Positions 15,855 to 24,962 of a DNA stretch of 64,000 bases are shown here, piece after piece (positions within the stretch are counted from its first letter, which is position 1; every line of letters begins with the position of its first letter). The position numbers and the translations under genes were made by a program. Where the stretch lies: NCBI RefSeq assembly GCF_019049285.1, contig NZ_JAGMUL010000091.1, positions 1-64,000 on the forward strand, in the 5' to 3' direction. The notes beneath the pieces were generated by a model, which saw nothing but the letters and a program-made list of their open reading frames with translations, did no database searches and was not told where the DNA came from. The stretch comes from Streptomyces sp. AC550_RSS872 (GTDB taxonomy: Bacteria; Actinomycetota; Actinomycetes; Streptomycetales; Streptomycetaceae).

Positions 15855-16712
15855 ATGTCGAAAGCCGACGAGACCGCACCGGAGAGTTCACGGGAACGTG
15901 CGCGGGAGACCGCCGTCTACACCCACGGGCACCACGAGTCCGTGCTGCGCTCGCACACCTGGCGTACGGCCGCCAACTCGGCGGCCTACCTGCTCGGCTC
16001 CCTGAAGCCGCACATGCGGATCCTGGACGTCGGCTGCGGTCCGGGCACGATCACCGCCGACCTGGCGGCCCTGGTCCCGGACGGGCGGGTGACCGGTGTC
16101 GACCGGGCGCCGGAGATCCTGGAGCAGGCCCGCGCCACGACGGCCGGACGCGGTCTGACGAACGTCGACTTCGCGGTCGCCGACGTGCACGCCCTGGACT
16201 TCCCGGACGACACCTTCTGCGTCGTCCACGCCCACCAGGTGCTCCAGCACGTCGGTGACCCGGTGAGCGCACTGCGCGAGATGCGGCGGGTGACGAAGCC
16301 GGGCGGGCTCGTCGCCGTCCGCGACTCGGACTACGCGGCCATGACCTGGTATCCGGCGTCCCGGGGGATGGACGCGTGGCTGGACCTGTACCGCCGGGTC
16401 GCCCGCGCCAACGGGGGTGAGCCGGACGCCGGGCGACGGCTGAAGTCGTGGGCGCTGCGGGCGGGGCTCACGGACATCGTGGCCACGTCGAGCACCTGGA
16501 CCTACTCGACGCCGGACGAGCGGGAATGGTGGAGCGGGCTGTGGGCGGACCGCACACTGGCCTCGGCGTATGCCGGGCGGGCCACGGAGGGCGGGCACGC
16601 GAGCGCGGAGGAGCTGAGGGCCGTCTCGCAGGCGTGGCGGGAGTGGGGCCGGCAGGAAGACGGCTGGTTCAGTGTTCTGCACGGGGAGATTCTGTGCCGT
16701 AAAAGCGCCTGA
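15855..16712 (+). CDS. SAM-dependent methyltransferase (class I)
   Basis: The 285-residue protein has the seven-strand Rossmann core. Motif I is ILDVGCGPGTITADLA near residue 57, the acidic ribose-binding residue is in VTGVDRAPEIL, and LDFPDDTFCVVHAHQVLQHV is the post-II/III region. The core resembles UbiE/Methyltransf_11 enzymes acting on small molecules. GAGGGG eight bases upstream supports ATG 15855. A Trp-rich C-terminal cap (STWTYSTPDEREWWSGLW) probably shapes the acceptor site. The acceptor is not predictable and no biosynthetic cluster surrounds it. Confidence 0.85.
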   Translation: MSKADETAPESSRERARETAVYTHGHHESVLRSHTWRTAANSAAYLLGSLKPHMRILDVGCGPGTITADLAALVPDGRVTGVDRAPEILEQARATTAGRGLTNVDFAVADVHALDFPDDTFCVVHAHQVLQHVGDPVSALREMRRVTKPGGLVAVRDSDYAAMTWYPASRGMDAWLDLYRRVARANGGEPDAGRRLKSWALRAGLTDIVATSSTWTYSTPDEREWWSGLWADRTLASAYAGRATEGGHASAEELRAVSQAWREWGRQEDGWFSVLHGEILCRKSA

Positions 16713-16755
16713 ACCGCGTTTTTCTGGAAACCCGGTGAGCAGGAGGTCAAAAACT

Positions 16756-16926
16756 ATGGTTCCTATTCTGCTCGTGCTGCTGCTGGCCCTGATTCTCTTC
16801 GGCGCCGGATTCGCGCTGGAGGCACTGTGGTGGATCGCGATCGTGGTTCTGGCGCTGTGGCTCCTGGGTTTCGTGATGCGCGGCACCACCGCGGCGGGAG
16901 GCCGGGGTCGCTGGTATCGATGGTAA
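16756..16926 (+). CDS. small two-helix hydrophobic membrane protein
   Basis: The 56-residue protein consists of two adjoining membrane helices (VPILLVLLLALILFGAGFAL and ALWWIAIVVLALWLLGFVM) and a short GRGRWYRW tail. AGGAGG ten bases before ATG 16756 is a strong ribosome site. Proteins of this size and pattern are common and unassigned in streptomycetes. The last codons and stop are part of a 17-bp tandem duplication that continues past the gene. It converges with the gas vesicle operon. Confidence 0.72.
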   Translation: MVPILLVLLLALILFGAGFALEALWWIAIVVLALWLLGFVMRGTTAAGGRGRWYRW

Positions 16927-17020
16927 ATCGGTATCGCTGGTAAATCGGAGTTTGTTTCTCACTCCCGGGAGAGCGTTGGTTCTCATTCTCCCGGGAGAGC
17001 GTTGGTTCTCATTCCCGGGG
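16913..17020. repeat. two sets of tandem duplications at a convergent gene end
   Basis: GGTATCGNTGGTAAATC occurs twice in tandem (16,913-16,929 and 16,930-16,946), the first copy containing the stop codon of the small membrane protein. Then TCTCACTCCCGGGAGAGCG and its neighbours repeat at 16,957-16,980 and 16,981-17,006, with a third partial unit to 17,020. Each unit carries the palindrome CTCCCGGGAG, so the array gives alternative terminator stems between the small gene and gvpK. Confidence 0.8.
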
Positions 17021-17296
17021 AAGCAACGGGCCGAGCGGCCCGAGGTCCAGGTTCAGGTCCTCGGGCCGCAGTCCGTAGCGCTCGCGCAGCTCGGTCATCC
17101 GGTCGTCCAGCAGCATCAGCGTGAGGCCGATCCGTTCCTCCTGCTCCTCGCTCAGGTCGCCCGTGTCGAAGCGGCGCAACGCCTGGCGCTCCATGAGCTG
17201 GCGCAGCAGCTCGACGACGGTCAGGACGAGTTTCACGAGGTCGCGTTCGACGGTGTCGGGGTCGAGGTCGAGCCGGTTGCGGTCCGCTGGTGTCAC
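17009..17296 (-). CDS. gvpK: gas vesicle protein GvpK
   Basis: The 95-residue protein carries the GvpK core: RDLVKLVLTVVELLRQLMERQALRRF, broken here for length as RDLVKLVLTVVEL and LRQLMERQALRRF. This is followed by LSEEQEERIGLTLMLL and RERYGLRPEDLNLDLG. GvpK is a minor protein needed for proper gas vesicle assembly. The start is GTG 17296, which overlaps the gvpS stop (GTGA). It is the last gene of the operon and converges with the small hydrophobic protein gene. Length is short-normal for actinobacterial GvpK. Confidence 0.92.
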   Translation of the reverse strand: MTPADRNRLDLDPDTVERDLVKLVLTVVELLRQLMERQALRRFDTGDLSEEQEERIGLTLMLLDDRMTELRERYGLRPEDLNLDLGPLGPLLPRE

Positions 17297-17481
17297 GCCG
17301 GCTCCCCCCAGGGCGAGGGGACCTGCTCGTTGACCGAGCTGATCAGTGCGTTCAGGTCGATGCGGACGAGGTCGACGTCCGCGATCCGCAGGGTGATGTC
17401 CCCGGTGACGACGACGCCCCCGGCGAGCAGCCGGTCGAGCAGGTCCACGAGGGCGATCTCGCGGCGTTCGACGGCGGTCAC
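17293..17481 (-). CDS. gvpS: gas vesicle protein GvpS (GvpA/J family)
   Basis: The 62-residue protein is a minimal GvpA-fold unit: IALVDLLDRLLAGGVVVTGD, then ITLRIADVDLVRIDLNALISS. GvpS proteins resemble the GvpA shell protein and are thought to sit at nucleation or tip positions. The start is GTG 17481 overlapping the gvpL stop as GTGA, and its own stop overlaps the gvpK start. Translation coupling on both sides marks it as a true small gene. Confidence 0.9.
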   Translation of the reverse strand: MTAVERREIALVDLLDRLLAGGVVVTGDITLRIADVDLVRIDLNALISSVNEQVPSPWGEPA

Positions 17482-18317
17482 GGCTCCACCTCCGGTTCCT
17501 CCGCGAACTCCCCGGTGAAGGAATAGGCCGCCCAGGGTCCGGTGAGTTCGACCCGGATTCCGGGGGCGTCGTCCTTCTCCCGGTCCACCAGTTCCACGAA
17601 TTCCTCGGATTCCGCACGCGGCACGAGATAAGCGGCGTTCAGCATGTTCTGCCCGGACGCACCGGAAAGCGCGGCGCTCTGCGGGGCATGCAGCCGGGAG
17701 TCCTCGGCGAAAGCGGAGAGCGTTTCGTGCAGCCTGCCGGAGAATGCGGAAGCCTTCTGCCATACGTCCTCGCGGGCCCGCGTCTGCATGCGACGCTGAC
17801 GCAGATAGTCGCGACCGGACACGGCCCCACGCCCGGTCCGGCCACCTTCCGGGCCCTCCGCGCCCTCCGCGCCCTCCTCCGGCCGCGCGGGCTCGCCGTG
17901 CTGGGCGGCCTCCGTGGGCTCAGGCTCGGCATACACCTTCACGCCCCACTCGACGCGCCCCTCCAGCCGGTCCAGGATGCGCCGGAAGTCGTCCTCGCGG
18001 GCCTCGATCATGGTCCGTACGCCGCTGTCGTCCCGGAAGACGGTGGCGAGCCGCAGCGGCAGCGGGGTGGTGACGACCGTGAGTGCGTCGATGACCTGCT
18101 GGTGGGCGCGGGCCGTGGTGGTGAGCCACTCCATGTCCTCCAGGTGGGCGCGCAGCGGCTCCTCGGCGAAGTCCGCCTCGGGCACCGTGCTGACGACGGC
18201 GATCAGGCCGTGGTGCGTCAGCTGCTTCGGCGGCGACCCCGCCACCCCTGTCAGCTGCCGCTGGAGAGCGGAGCGAAAGGGACGGCAGATGGCGTAGACG
18301 TAGCGCAGTCCGGTCAT
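17478..18317 (-). CDS. gvpL: gas vesicle protein GvpL (GvpF/L family)
   Basis: The 279-residue protein begins LRYVYAICRP, the GvpF/L start, and includes LPLRLATVFRD, LEGRVEWGVKVY and the C-terminal LTGPWAAYSF, which close the two ferredoxin-like subdomains. A Glu/Gly-rich insert near residues 130-160 interrupts the fold, as in other streptomycetes. GvpF/L proteins bind GvpA monomers and help nucleate the vesicle. Stop-start overlaps connect it to gvpJ upstream and gvpS downstream. It is one of two F/L paralogues here, the other at 20,542. Confidence 0.92.
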   Translation of the reverse strand: MTGLRYVYAICRPFRSALQRQLTGVAGSPPKQLTHHGLIAVVSTVPEADFAEEPLRAHLEDMEWLTTTARAHQQVIDALTVVTTPLPLRLATVFRDDSGVRTMIEAREDDFRRILDRLEGRVEWGVKVYAEPEPTEAAQHGEPARPEEGAEGAEGPEGGRTGRGAVSGRDYLRQRRMQTRAREDVWQKASAFSGRLHETLSAFAEDSRLHAPQSAALSGASGQNMLNAAYLVPRAESEEFVELVDREKDDAPGIRVELTGPWAAYSFTGEFAEEPEVEP

Positions 18318-18636
18318 GAGGCCTCCTCCTGTCCCCGAGCGGGCTTCAGCTGAGCCAGACGCTCACGCAACTCGGCGTTCTCCCGGGCCAGTTCGTCACG
18401 GCGGGCGCGCGTCGAGAGCGCCGGGTCGTCCTCCCACCAGTCGATGCCCATCTCCTTCGCCTTGTCGACGGAGGCGACGATGAGCCGCAGCTTGATCGTG
18501 AGGAGTTCGATGTCGAGCAGGTTGATCCGGATGTCGCCGGCGATGACGACGCCCTTGTCGAGCACCCGCTCCAGGATGTCGGCGAGGTTGGCGCCGCTGT
18601 CGTGGCCGTAGGGCTGGGGCAGCCGCCCTGGCGTCG

Positions 18637-18640
<4 letters not shown>
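18314..18640 (-). CDS. gvpJ: gas vesicle protein GvpJ (GvpA family)
   Basis: The 108-residue protein has the GvpA-type core LADILERVLDKGVVIAGDIR then INLLDIELLTIKLRLIVASV. It ends in a charged helix (RARRDELARENAELRERLAQL) with coiled-coil heptads. It is a minor shell homologue probably needed for vesicle initiation. The Trp-rich EMGIDWWEDDP loop joins the two parts. ATGA overlaps link it to gvpZ and gvpL. Confidence 0.92.
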
Positions 18641-19700
<1,060 letters not shown>

Positions 19701-19704
<4 letters not shown>

Positions 19705-20279
19705 CGCTCGTCACCGCCCTTCGGCAGCCGGGAGCGGGCGCCACGAGCGGCTCCGCGCGTCGCGGCAGCCGTCTTCTTGGCGGCGGGCTTCCTGTCCGCC
19801 GCCCTCTTCGCCGCTGCTGTCTTCTTGGCCGCCGTCTTCTTCGCCGCGGTCTTCCTGGCGGGCTCGGACGCCTTCTTGGCCGGATCCTTCTTCGCCGCCT
19901 TCCGGCGCGGCTCCTCCTGCGGCTCCTCCTTGGACTCGTCCTTCGACTCCGCCTCGGGCACGCCGCCCGCCAGTTGGTCACGCACCTGTGCGGTACGCCC
20001 GTGCAGCCGGTCCGCGAAGGCGTCGAGCTGTCGCTCGACCATGGCGCCGGACGCCGCCTTGCCCACACCGCGCAGGTCCTCGCGCAGCTGGTCTCCGAGC
20101 TCCTTGAACTGCGGGTTGTTCTGGAGCTGCTGGGACACCAGGTCCGCGAGGGCCCGCGGGCTCAGCTGCATGCGCTTGCCGGCCACCAACGTGCCGACGG
20201 CGAACGCCAGTTTCAACTTCTTCGTACGTCCGAGGACGTATCCGGCCCCTACCGCGAGGCCGAGTCCCACTCGGTTCAT
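19701..20279 (-). CDS. gvpY: GvpY: gas vesicle operon protein with Lys/Ala-rich histone H1-like tail
   Basis: The 192-residue protein starts with a hydrophobic helix (VGLGLAVGAGYVLG), then a basic helical region with ALADLVSQQLQNN and LGDQLREDLRGVGKAA. From about residue 125 the sequence is a Lys/Ala/Pro tail with repeated AAKKTAAKK units, similar to histone H1 or HU tails. The function is not known. The glycine-zipper-like N-terminus suggests membrane or vesicle-shell contact. ATG 20279 lies 12 bases after the gvpG stop and its TGA overlaps the gvpZ start. Confidence 0.85.
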
Positions 20280-20291
20280 CGTGCCGTCCCC

Positions 20292-20537
20292 TCACTTGCC
20301 CGTGCCGTGCGCGAGGGCGATCTCGAGCCGGTCGAGGAGTTCGTCCTCACGGCGGTCGAACTCCTCCTCGTCGATCTCGCCCGCCGTCAACTGCTCCTCC
20401 AACGCGGCCAGTTCCGCACGCACGGTCGCCGGGTCGTAGTAGAGGCGCTCCGCCTCCTCCAGGACCTGTCTGATCACCCATGCGCTGCCGCGCACCGGGG
20501 CGAACGGCAGCAGCACCACCTCTCCGATCAGTCCCAC
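20292..20537 (-). CDS. gvpG: gas vesicle protein GvpG
   Basis: The 81-residue protein has the GvpG pattern: LIGEVVLLPFAPVRGSAWV, then a coiled-coil stretch QVLEEAERLYYDP and LEEQLTAGEIDEEEFDRRE, DELLDRLE. GvpG is a small accessory factor that binds the GvpF/L assembly complex. It starts four bases after gvpF, with no gap for a separate promoter. The many Glu residues are normal for this family. Confidence 0.92.
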   Translation of the reverse strand: MGLIGEVVLLPFAPVRGSAWVIRQVLEEAERLYYDPATVRAELAALEEQLTAGEIDEEEFDRREDELLDRLEIALAHGTGK

Positions 20538-20541
20538 GGCC

Positions 20542-21321
20542 TCACTCCTCCGTGCTCTTCGGGCTCACCGCGCCGGTCATGGTCCCCGCGGGCTCGGCCG
20601 GGCCGGGATCGACGAAGCTGTACGGCGGCAGCGGACCGTTGACGCGCAGGTCGAGGTGCGGGTGGCCCTTGCGGAGCTGCTCCACTGCCGCGAGGAAGGT
20701 CTCGGCCCCCTCGCGGGCCACCAGGAACGACACGTTGGCGAGCCAGCCGGAGGAGTCGGGGCCCACGCTGACCGCGTCCGCCGCCGGTTCCAGGGTGTGC
20801 TGGACGTCGGTCGCGTCCTCGGCCTCCTGGGCCTTGACCGCGGCGACCACCATCTCGCCGAGCCGCAGCCGCTCCTCGTAAGTACCGCCGCCGGCCTGCC
20901 GGTTGGACTCCGTCATGGCCCGGATCTCCGGGTTCTCGGACAGTACGCGGTGCAGCACGGCCTCTTCGGCGTGGCTGGCCTTGATGTTGTACTCGACCTT
21001 GCCGTCCAGGGCGGTGAGGCGTTCCTTGTAGTGCTCGGCGCGTTCGGCGAGGACCGAGGTGACCGTGTCGTCGTCGGGCGCGATGCTCCCGAACCGCATG
21101 GGCAGCACGCACCCGGCCGCGCCCGCCTCGGCGAGCACGTTCGAGTGGGCGAGCAGTTCCCTGCGCTTGGGGCGCAGCCCTTCTGGTGCGTCGCTGACGA
21201 GCGCGGCCAGTTCGCCCTGCTTCAGCACCCGGACCGGGCTGGGCGGGTCGCCGACGCCGCCCACGGCCTTCGGCAGGGAGGGGTGCGAGCTCGCGGTGAT
21301 GCCGTACACGTACGTGCTCAC
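20542..21321 (-). CDS. gvpF: gas vesicle protein GvpF (GvpF/L family)
   Basis: The 259-residue protein begins MSTYVYGITASS and contains GCVLPMRFGSI, LDGKVEYNIKA, VSFLVAREGAETFLAAVEQL and the closing LRVNGPLPPYSFVD. All are hallmarks of GvpF, which binds GvpA and is required for nucleation. The start codon is GTG 21321, overlapping the gvpA stop as GTGA. The same family occurs again as gvpL at 17,478. Confidence 0.93.
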   Translation of the reverse strand: MSTYVYGITASSHPSLPKAVGGVGDPPSPVRVLKQGELAALVSDAPEGLRPKRRELLAHSNVLAEAGAAGCVLPMRFGSIAPDDDTVTSVLAERAEHYKERLTALDGKVEYNIKASHAEEAVLHRVLSENPEIRAMTESNRQAGGGTYEERLRLGEMVVAAVKAQEAEDATDVQHTLEPAADAVSVGPDSSGWLANVSFLVAREGAETFLAAVEQLRKGHPHLDLRVNGPLPPYSFVDPGPAEPAGTMTGAVSPKSTEE

Positions 21322-21743
21322 TCCTGCTCCTCCTTCCGGCGCGACGCGGTGGCCTTGCGGGCACGCGGCTTGGGCTCGCGCTCCCCTTCGTCCCGTGCCT
21401 GCTTGAAGGCGTCGGAGATGGTCTCGGCGGCACCGGACAGTGCCCCCTTGGACTTGCCGTGCGCGCCGGACTCGGTGATCTCGCCGACCAGGTCGGGCAG
21501 ACCCGGGTCCTTGCGCGGGCCGGCCTCCAGGTCGAGCCGGTTGCACGCCTCGGCGAAGCGGAGATAGGTGTCGACGCTGGCGACGACCACCCGTACGTCG
21601 ATCTTGAGGATCTCGATACCGACGAGGGAGACCCGTACGAACGCGTCGATGACGAGCCCCCTGTCGAGGACGAGTTCCAGGACGTCGTAGAGGCCGCTGC
21701 TGCCGCCTCCGCCTCCGGTCTGCTGTGCCGGGACAACGGTCAT
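21318..21743 (-). CDS. gvpA: gas vesicle structural protein GvpA, extended form
   Basis: The 141-residue protein has a Gly-rich lead (PAQQTGGGGGSSG) and then the GvpA core GLYDVLELVLDRGLVIDAFV, RVSLVGIEILKIDVRVVVAS, VDTYLRFAEACNRLD. GvpA forms the ribbed gas-permeable shell wall. Typical aquatic GvpA has about 70 residues; the extra 70-residue polar tail rich in Lys/Arg/Glu is a streptomycete feature. AGGAGGAA before ATG 21743 is a strong ribosome site, consistent with high expression. Up to 36 extra in-frame codons upstream overlap gvpO and were not used. Confidence 0.92.
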   Translation of the reverse strand: MTVVPAQQTGGGGGSSGLYDVLELVLDRGLVIDAFVRVSLVGIEILKIDVRVVVASVDTYLRFAEACNRLDLEAGPRKDPGLPDLVGEITESGAHGKSKGALSGAAETISDAFKQARDEGEREPKPRARKATASRRKEEQE

Positions 21744-21795
21744 GCCGGCCGTTCCTCCTTGTCTGGGGATGGTGTGACGGGTGTGGGCGGGCGGA

Positions 21796-22128
21796 CTAAC
21801 GGCCGCCGGACCGGTGCGCGTCGGACCGTCCGCGTTCGTAGCGGCGGACACGGCGGTAGCCGGTGAGCTGTCCCTGCTGGTCGAGGTCCACCTGGTAGCT
21901 CGCCATCAGGCTCATCGTGTCGGGGACACGGGCCAGCTCCAGGACCTCGATCTCCAGCACCCAGCCGTCCTCGGTCTGTTCGAACGAGGACACCGTCTCC
22001 GCGGCCTTGCCGGTGAGCTCGGCGAGCTGGGCGCGCGCCTGGCGCAGCACCTCCATGGGGCTCGGCATGTCGTCTGCCCCGCCTTGTCGTCGTCTGGATG
22101 ATGTGGGTGAGTTCTGTGAATCAGTCAT
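21796..22128 (-). CDS. gvpO: gas vesicle protein GvpO
   Basis: The 110-residue protein has a variable polar N-terminus and then the GvpO domain: ARAQLAELTGKAAETVSSFE, DGWVLEIEVLELARVPDTMS, LMASYQVDLDQQGQLTGYRR. GvpO is needed for gvp expression or assembly, and opens the operon as in S. coelicolor. GGGAGGCG precedes ATG 22128. The promoter should lie in the 60 bp between this gene and the end of the LigD-type gene, but I cannot pick a convincing -10/-35 pair. Confidence 0.92.
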   Translation of the reverse strand: MTDSQNSPTSSRRRQGGADDMPSPMEVLRQARAQLAELTGKAAETVSSFEQTEDGWVLEIEVLELARVPDTMSLMASYQVDLDQQGQLTGYRRVRRYERGRSDAHRSGGR

Positions 22129-22188
22129 GGGCGCCTCCCACGGCGAGTGGCCCGGAAGACGCCCGCCAAACCCATGAGTCCGTGTGCG

Positions 22189-23118
22189 TCAGCCACGGAG
22201 CGCGTCGAGCCTGCGCCGGGCGGGTCCCAGGGCACGGGGACGGCTCATCACCCCCGCCCACGGGTTGGTGCGGGCCTGCTCCACCGCGTCGGCGACGGTC
22301 CAGCGGCGGGCGTCGAGGTCCGGGTCCTCCAGTTCGGACCAGGTCAAGGGCGTGGCCACGGGGGCGCCGGGCCGGGGGCGCACGGTGAAGGGCGCGACCG
22401 CGGTCTGGGCGTAGGCGTTGCGCTGCACGTCCAGGTAGAGACGGTCGCCGCGGTCCTTCTTGCGGGCGGCGGTGGTGAGCCGGTCCGGGTGGGCGTCGAC
22501 GAGGGTGTCGGCGACGTCCCGGGCGAACTCGCGTACCTGGTCGAAGTCCTGTTCCCCCTTGAGCGGTACGACGACGTGGAGGCCGCGTGACCCGGTGGTC
22601 ATCAGCGCCGACGGAAGCTTCAAGGAGTCGAGCAGCTCGCCGAGCAGAACGGCCGCTTCCCGCACCTGCTCGAAGTCGTCGTCGGCCGGGTCGAGGTCGA
22701 AGACCATCCGGTCGGGGAAGTCGATCCGGTCGGTGCGCGACAGCCAGCGGTGCAGGGTGAGACAGGACTGGTCGGCGAGGTAGACGAGGGTCGCGACGTC
22801 GTCGCAGACCGTGTGGCGGACGGTGCCGTCCTCCTTGGCCACCACGGCCCGGGTGATCCAGTCCGGGTAGTGCTCCGGGGTGTTCTTCTGCATGAACCGA
22901 GGTCCGCCGACGCCGTCGGGGTGCCGTTCCAGCATCAGCGGACGGCCGCGCAGATGCGGCAGCATGAACTCGGCGACGGACCGGTAGTAGTCGACGAGGT
23001 CGCCCTTGGTGTACTCCTTCGCGCCCCCGTCTCCGGGAAAGAGCACCTTGTCGACCCGTTTGACCTCGACGGTACGGCGGCCCGCCCGCACCCGCTTCGT
23101 CTCGCCGCCGCCGGTCAC
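22189..23118 (-). CDS. LigD-type polymerase/primase domain protein (NHEJ)
   Basis: The 309-residue protein is a stand-alone polymerase domain of the LigD/archaeo-eukaryotic primase family. Catalytic Asp141 and Asp143 lie in MVFDLDPADDD; TGSRGLHVVVPLKG is the nucleotide-binding loop; the third acidic residue is probably in DRLYLDVQRNAYAQT. KVLFPG near residue 25 and YYRSVAEFMLPHLRGRP are also typical. In non-homologous end joining this domain fills gaps and prefers ribonucleotides. No Ku or ligase gene is in the window. The GTG start at 23118 overlaps the transketolase stop, so the genes are coupled. Confidence 0.88.
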   Translation of the reverse strand: MTGGGETKRVRAGRRTVEVKRVDKVLFPGDGGAKEYTKGDLVDYYRSVAEFMLPHLRGRPLMLERHPDGVGGPRFMQKNTPEHYPDWITRAVVAKEDGTVRHTVCDDVATLVYLADQSCLTLHRWLSRTDRIDFPDRMVFDLDPADDDFEQVREAAVLLGELLDSLKLPSALMTTGSRGLHVVVPLKGEQDFDQVREFARDVADTLVDAHPDRLTTAARKKDRGDRLYLDVQRNAYAQTAVAPFTVRPRPGAPVATPLTWSELEDPDLDARRWTVADAVEQARTNPWAGVMSRPRALGPARRRLDALRG

Positions 23119-24962
23119 CGTACGACCGCCTCCTCCACCAGCAGCTTCCCCGCGGCGGCGATGGACGCGGCGTCGATGCCCGCGGCGTGCAGCTGCTCGT
23201 CCGGCGAGGCCGACCCGGGCATCCTGCGGACGGCGAGACGCACCAGGCGCGGCACCGGGCGCCCGTCGAGGAACGCGTCGAGGACGGCGTCGCCGAGTCC
23301 GCCCTCCTCGTGGTGGTCCTCCACGGTGAGCAGACAGCCGGTCTCCTCGGCTGCCCGGCGCAGGGTGGCCCGGTCGACGGGCTTGACGGAGTAGAGGTCG
23401 ATGACCCTGACCTGGATGCCGTCGCGGTCCAGGGCGTCGGCGGCGGCGAGCGCCTCGTGCACGGTGACGCCGGCCGCGACGACGGTCAGCCGGTCGCGGT
23501 CACCGGAGCGCAGCACCTTGCTGCCGCCGACCGGGAACTCCTCGTCGGGGCCGTAGATCACCGGGCTCGCGCCGCGCGAGGTGCGCAGATAGCGGACGCC
23601 GTCCAGGCCTGCCATGGCGGCGACGAGCCGCGCGGTCTGGTTGGCGTCGCACGGGTACAGCACGGTCGAGCCGTGCACGGCCCGCATCATCGCCAGGTCC
23701 TCCAGGCCCATCTGGCTCGGCCCGTCCTGCCCGATCGCGACGCCCGCGTGCGAGCCGACCAGGTTGACGCCGGCGCCGCTGACGGACGCCATGCGGACGA
23801 AGTCGTGGGCGCGGGTGAGGAAGGCCGCGAAGGTGGAGGCGTACGGCACCCAGCCACGGGTCGCGAGCCCCACCGCCGCGGCGACCATCTGCTGCTCGGC
23901 GATGTAGCACTCGAAGAACCGGTCGGGGTGTTCCTTGGCGAAGAACTCGGCGCGGGTGGAGTCGCTCACCTCGCCGTCGAGGGCGACGATGTCGCCGCGT
24001 CCGGTACCGAGCGCGGCGAGCGCCTCGCCGTAGGCGTTGCGGGTGGCGACCTCCTCGTCCTTCTCCCAGCGGGGCAGTTCGACGTGTCCGGCGCGTACGG
24101 CGTGCAGCATGCGGGTCGCGGGCGGCTCGTGGACCCGGACGCGCAGGTCGCGCCGTCCGCCGAGCTCGGCGATGGCCTCGTCGGCGTCCGGCAGCGGCTT
24201 GCCGTGCAGTCCCTCACGGTCCTCGACGGCTCCTACGCCCTTGCCCTTGAGGGTGCGGGCGAGGATCACGGTGGGCTGCCCGACGGTGGAGCGGGCCTCC
24301 CCGTACGCGCGGTCGATGGCGTCCACGTCGTGCCCGTCGACCTCGACGGTGTGCCAGCCGAAGGCCTGGAAGCGGCGGGCGTAGGCGTCGAGGTCGTGCC
24401 CGTGCCGGGTCGGCCCGCGCTGGCCGAGCCGGTTCACGTCGACGATCGCGGTGAGGTTGTCCAGATGCTCGTACGCCGCGTGCTCGGCTGCCTCCCAGAC
24501 GGATCCCTCGGCGAGCTCGCTGTCCCCGCACAGCACCCACACCCGGTACCCGCTCCGGTCCAGCCGCTTCCCGGCCAGCGCGATGCCGACACCGATCGGC
24601 AGTCCCTGGCCGAGCGAGCCGGTCGCGGTCTCCACCCACGGCAGCTGCCTCGGCGTCGGATGCCCTTCGAGCCGGCTGCCGAGCTTGCGGAAGGTGACCA
24701 GCTCGCCGTCCTCGATGGCGTCCGCGGCCTTGAACGCGGAGTACAGCAGGGGCGAGGCGTGCCCCTTGGAGAGGACGAAGCGGTCGTTGCCGGGGTGGGC
24801 GGGGCGGTCGATGTCGTAGCGCAGGTGCTCCGCGAGGAGTACGGCCATCAGATCCGCGGCGGACATCGACGACGTCGGATGCCCGGACCCCGCGGCGTCG
24901 GAGGCACGCACGCTGTCCACGCGCAACTGCTGGGCCAGTTCGACGAGTTCAGCGGTGTTCAT
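23115..24962 (-). CDS. transketolase
   Basis: The 615-residue thiamine diphosphate enzyme transfers two-carbon ketol units in the pentose phosphate pathway. DRFVLSKGHASPLLYSAF and GSLGQGLPIGVGIALAGK are in the N-terminal domain. CGDSELAEGSVWEAAEHAAY followed by LTAIVDVNRLGQ is the ThDP/Mg motif. EQQMVAAAVGLATRGWVPY and HAGVAIGQDGPSQMG are in the pyrimidine domain, and a C-terminal transketolase domain closes it. It is slightly shorter than housekeeping transketolases (about 660 residues or more) and lies outside a pentose phosphate operon, so it is probably a second copy. It overlaps both neighbours. Confidence 0.9.
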   Translation of the reverse strand: MNTAELVELAQQLRVDSVRASDAAGSGHPTSSMSAADLMAVLLAEHLRYDIDRPAHPGNDRFVLSKGHASPLLYSAFKAADAIEDGELVTFRKLGSRLEGHPTPRQLPWVETATGSLGQGLPIGVGIALAGKRLDRSGYRVWVLCGDSELAEGSVWEAAEHAAYEHLDNLTAIVDVNRLGQRGPTRHGHDLDAYARRFQAFGWHTVEVDGHDVDAIDRAYGEARSTVGQPTVILARTLKGKGVGAVEDREGLHGKPLPDADEAIAELGGRRDLRVRVHEPPATRMLHAVRAGHVELPRWEKDEEVATRNAYGEALAALGTGRGDIVALDGEVSDSTRAEFFAKEHPDRFFECYIAEQQMVAAAVGLATRGWVPYASTFAAFLTRAHDFVRMASVSGAGVNLVGSHAGVAIGQDGPSQMGLEDLAMMRAVHGSTVLYPCDANQTARLVAAMAGLDGVRYLRTSRGASPVIYGPDEEFPVGGSKVLRSGDRDRLTVVAAGVTVHEALAAADALDRDGIQVRVIDLYSVKPVDRATLRRAAEETGCLLTVEDHHEEGGLGDAVLDAFLDGRPVPRLVRLAVRRMPGSASPDEQLHAAGIDAASIAAAGKLLVEEAVVR

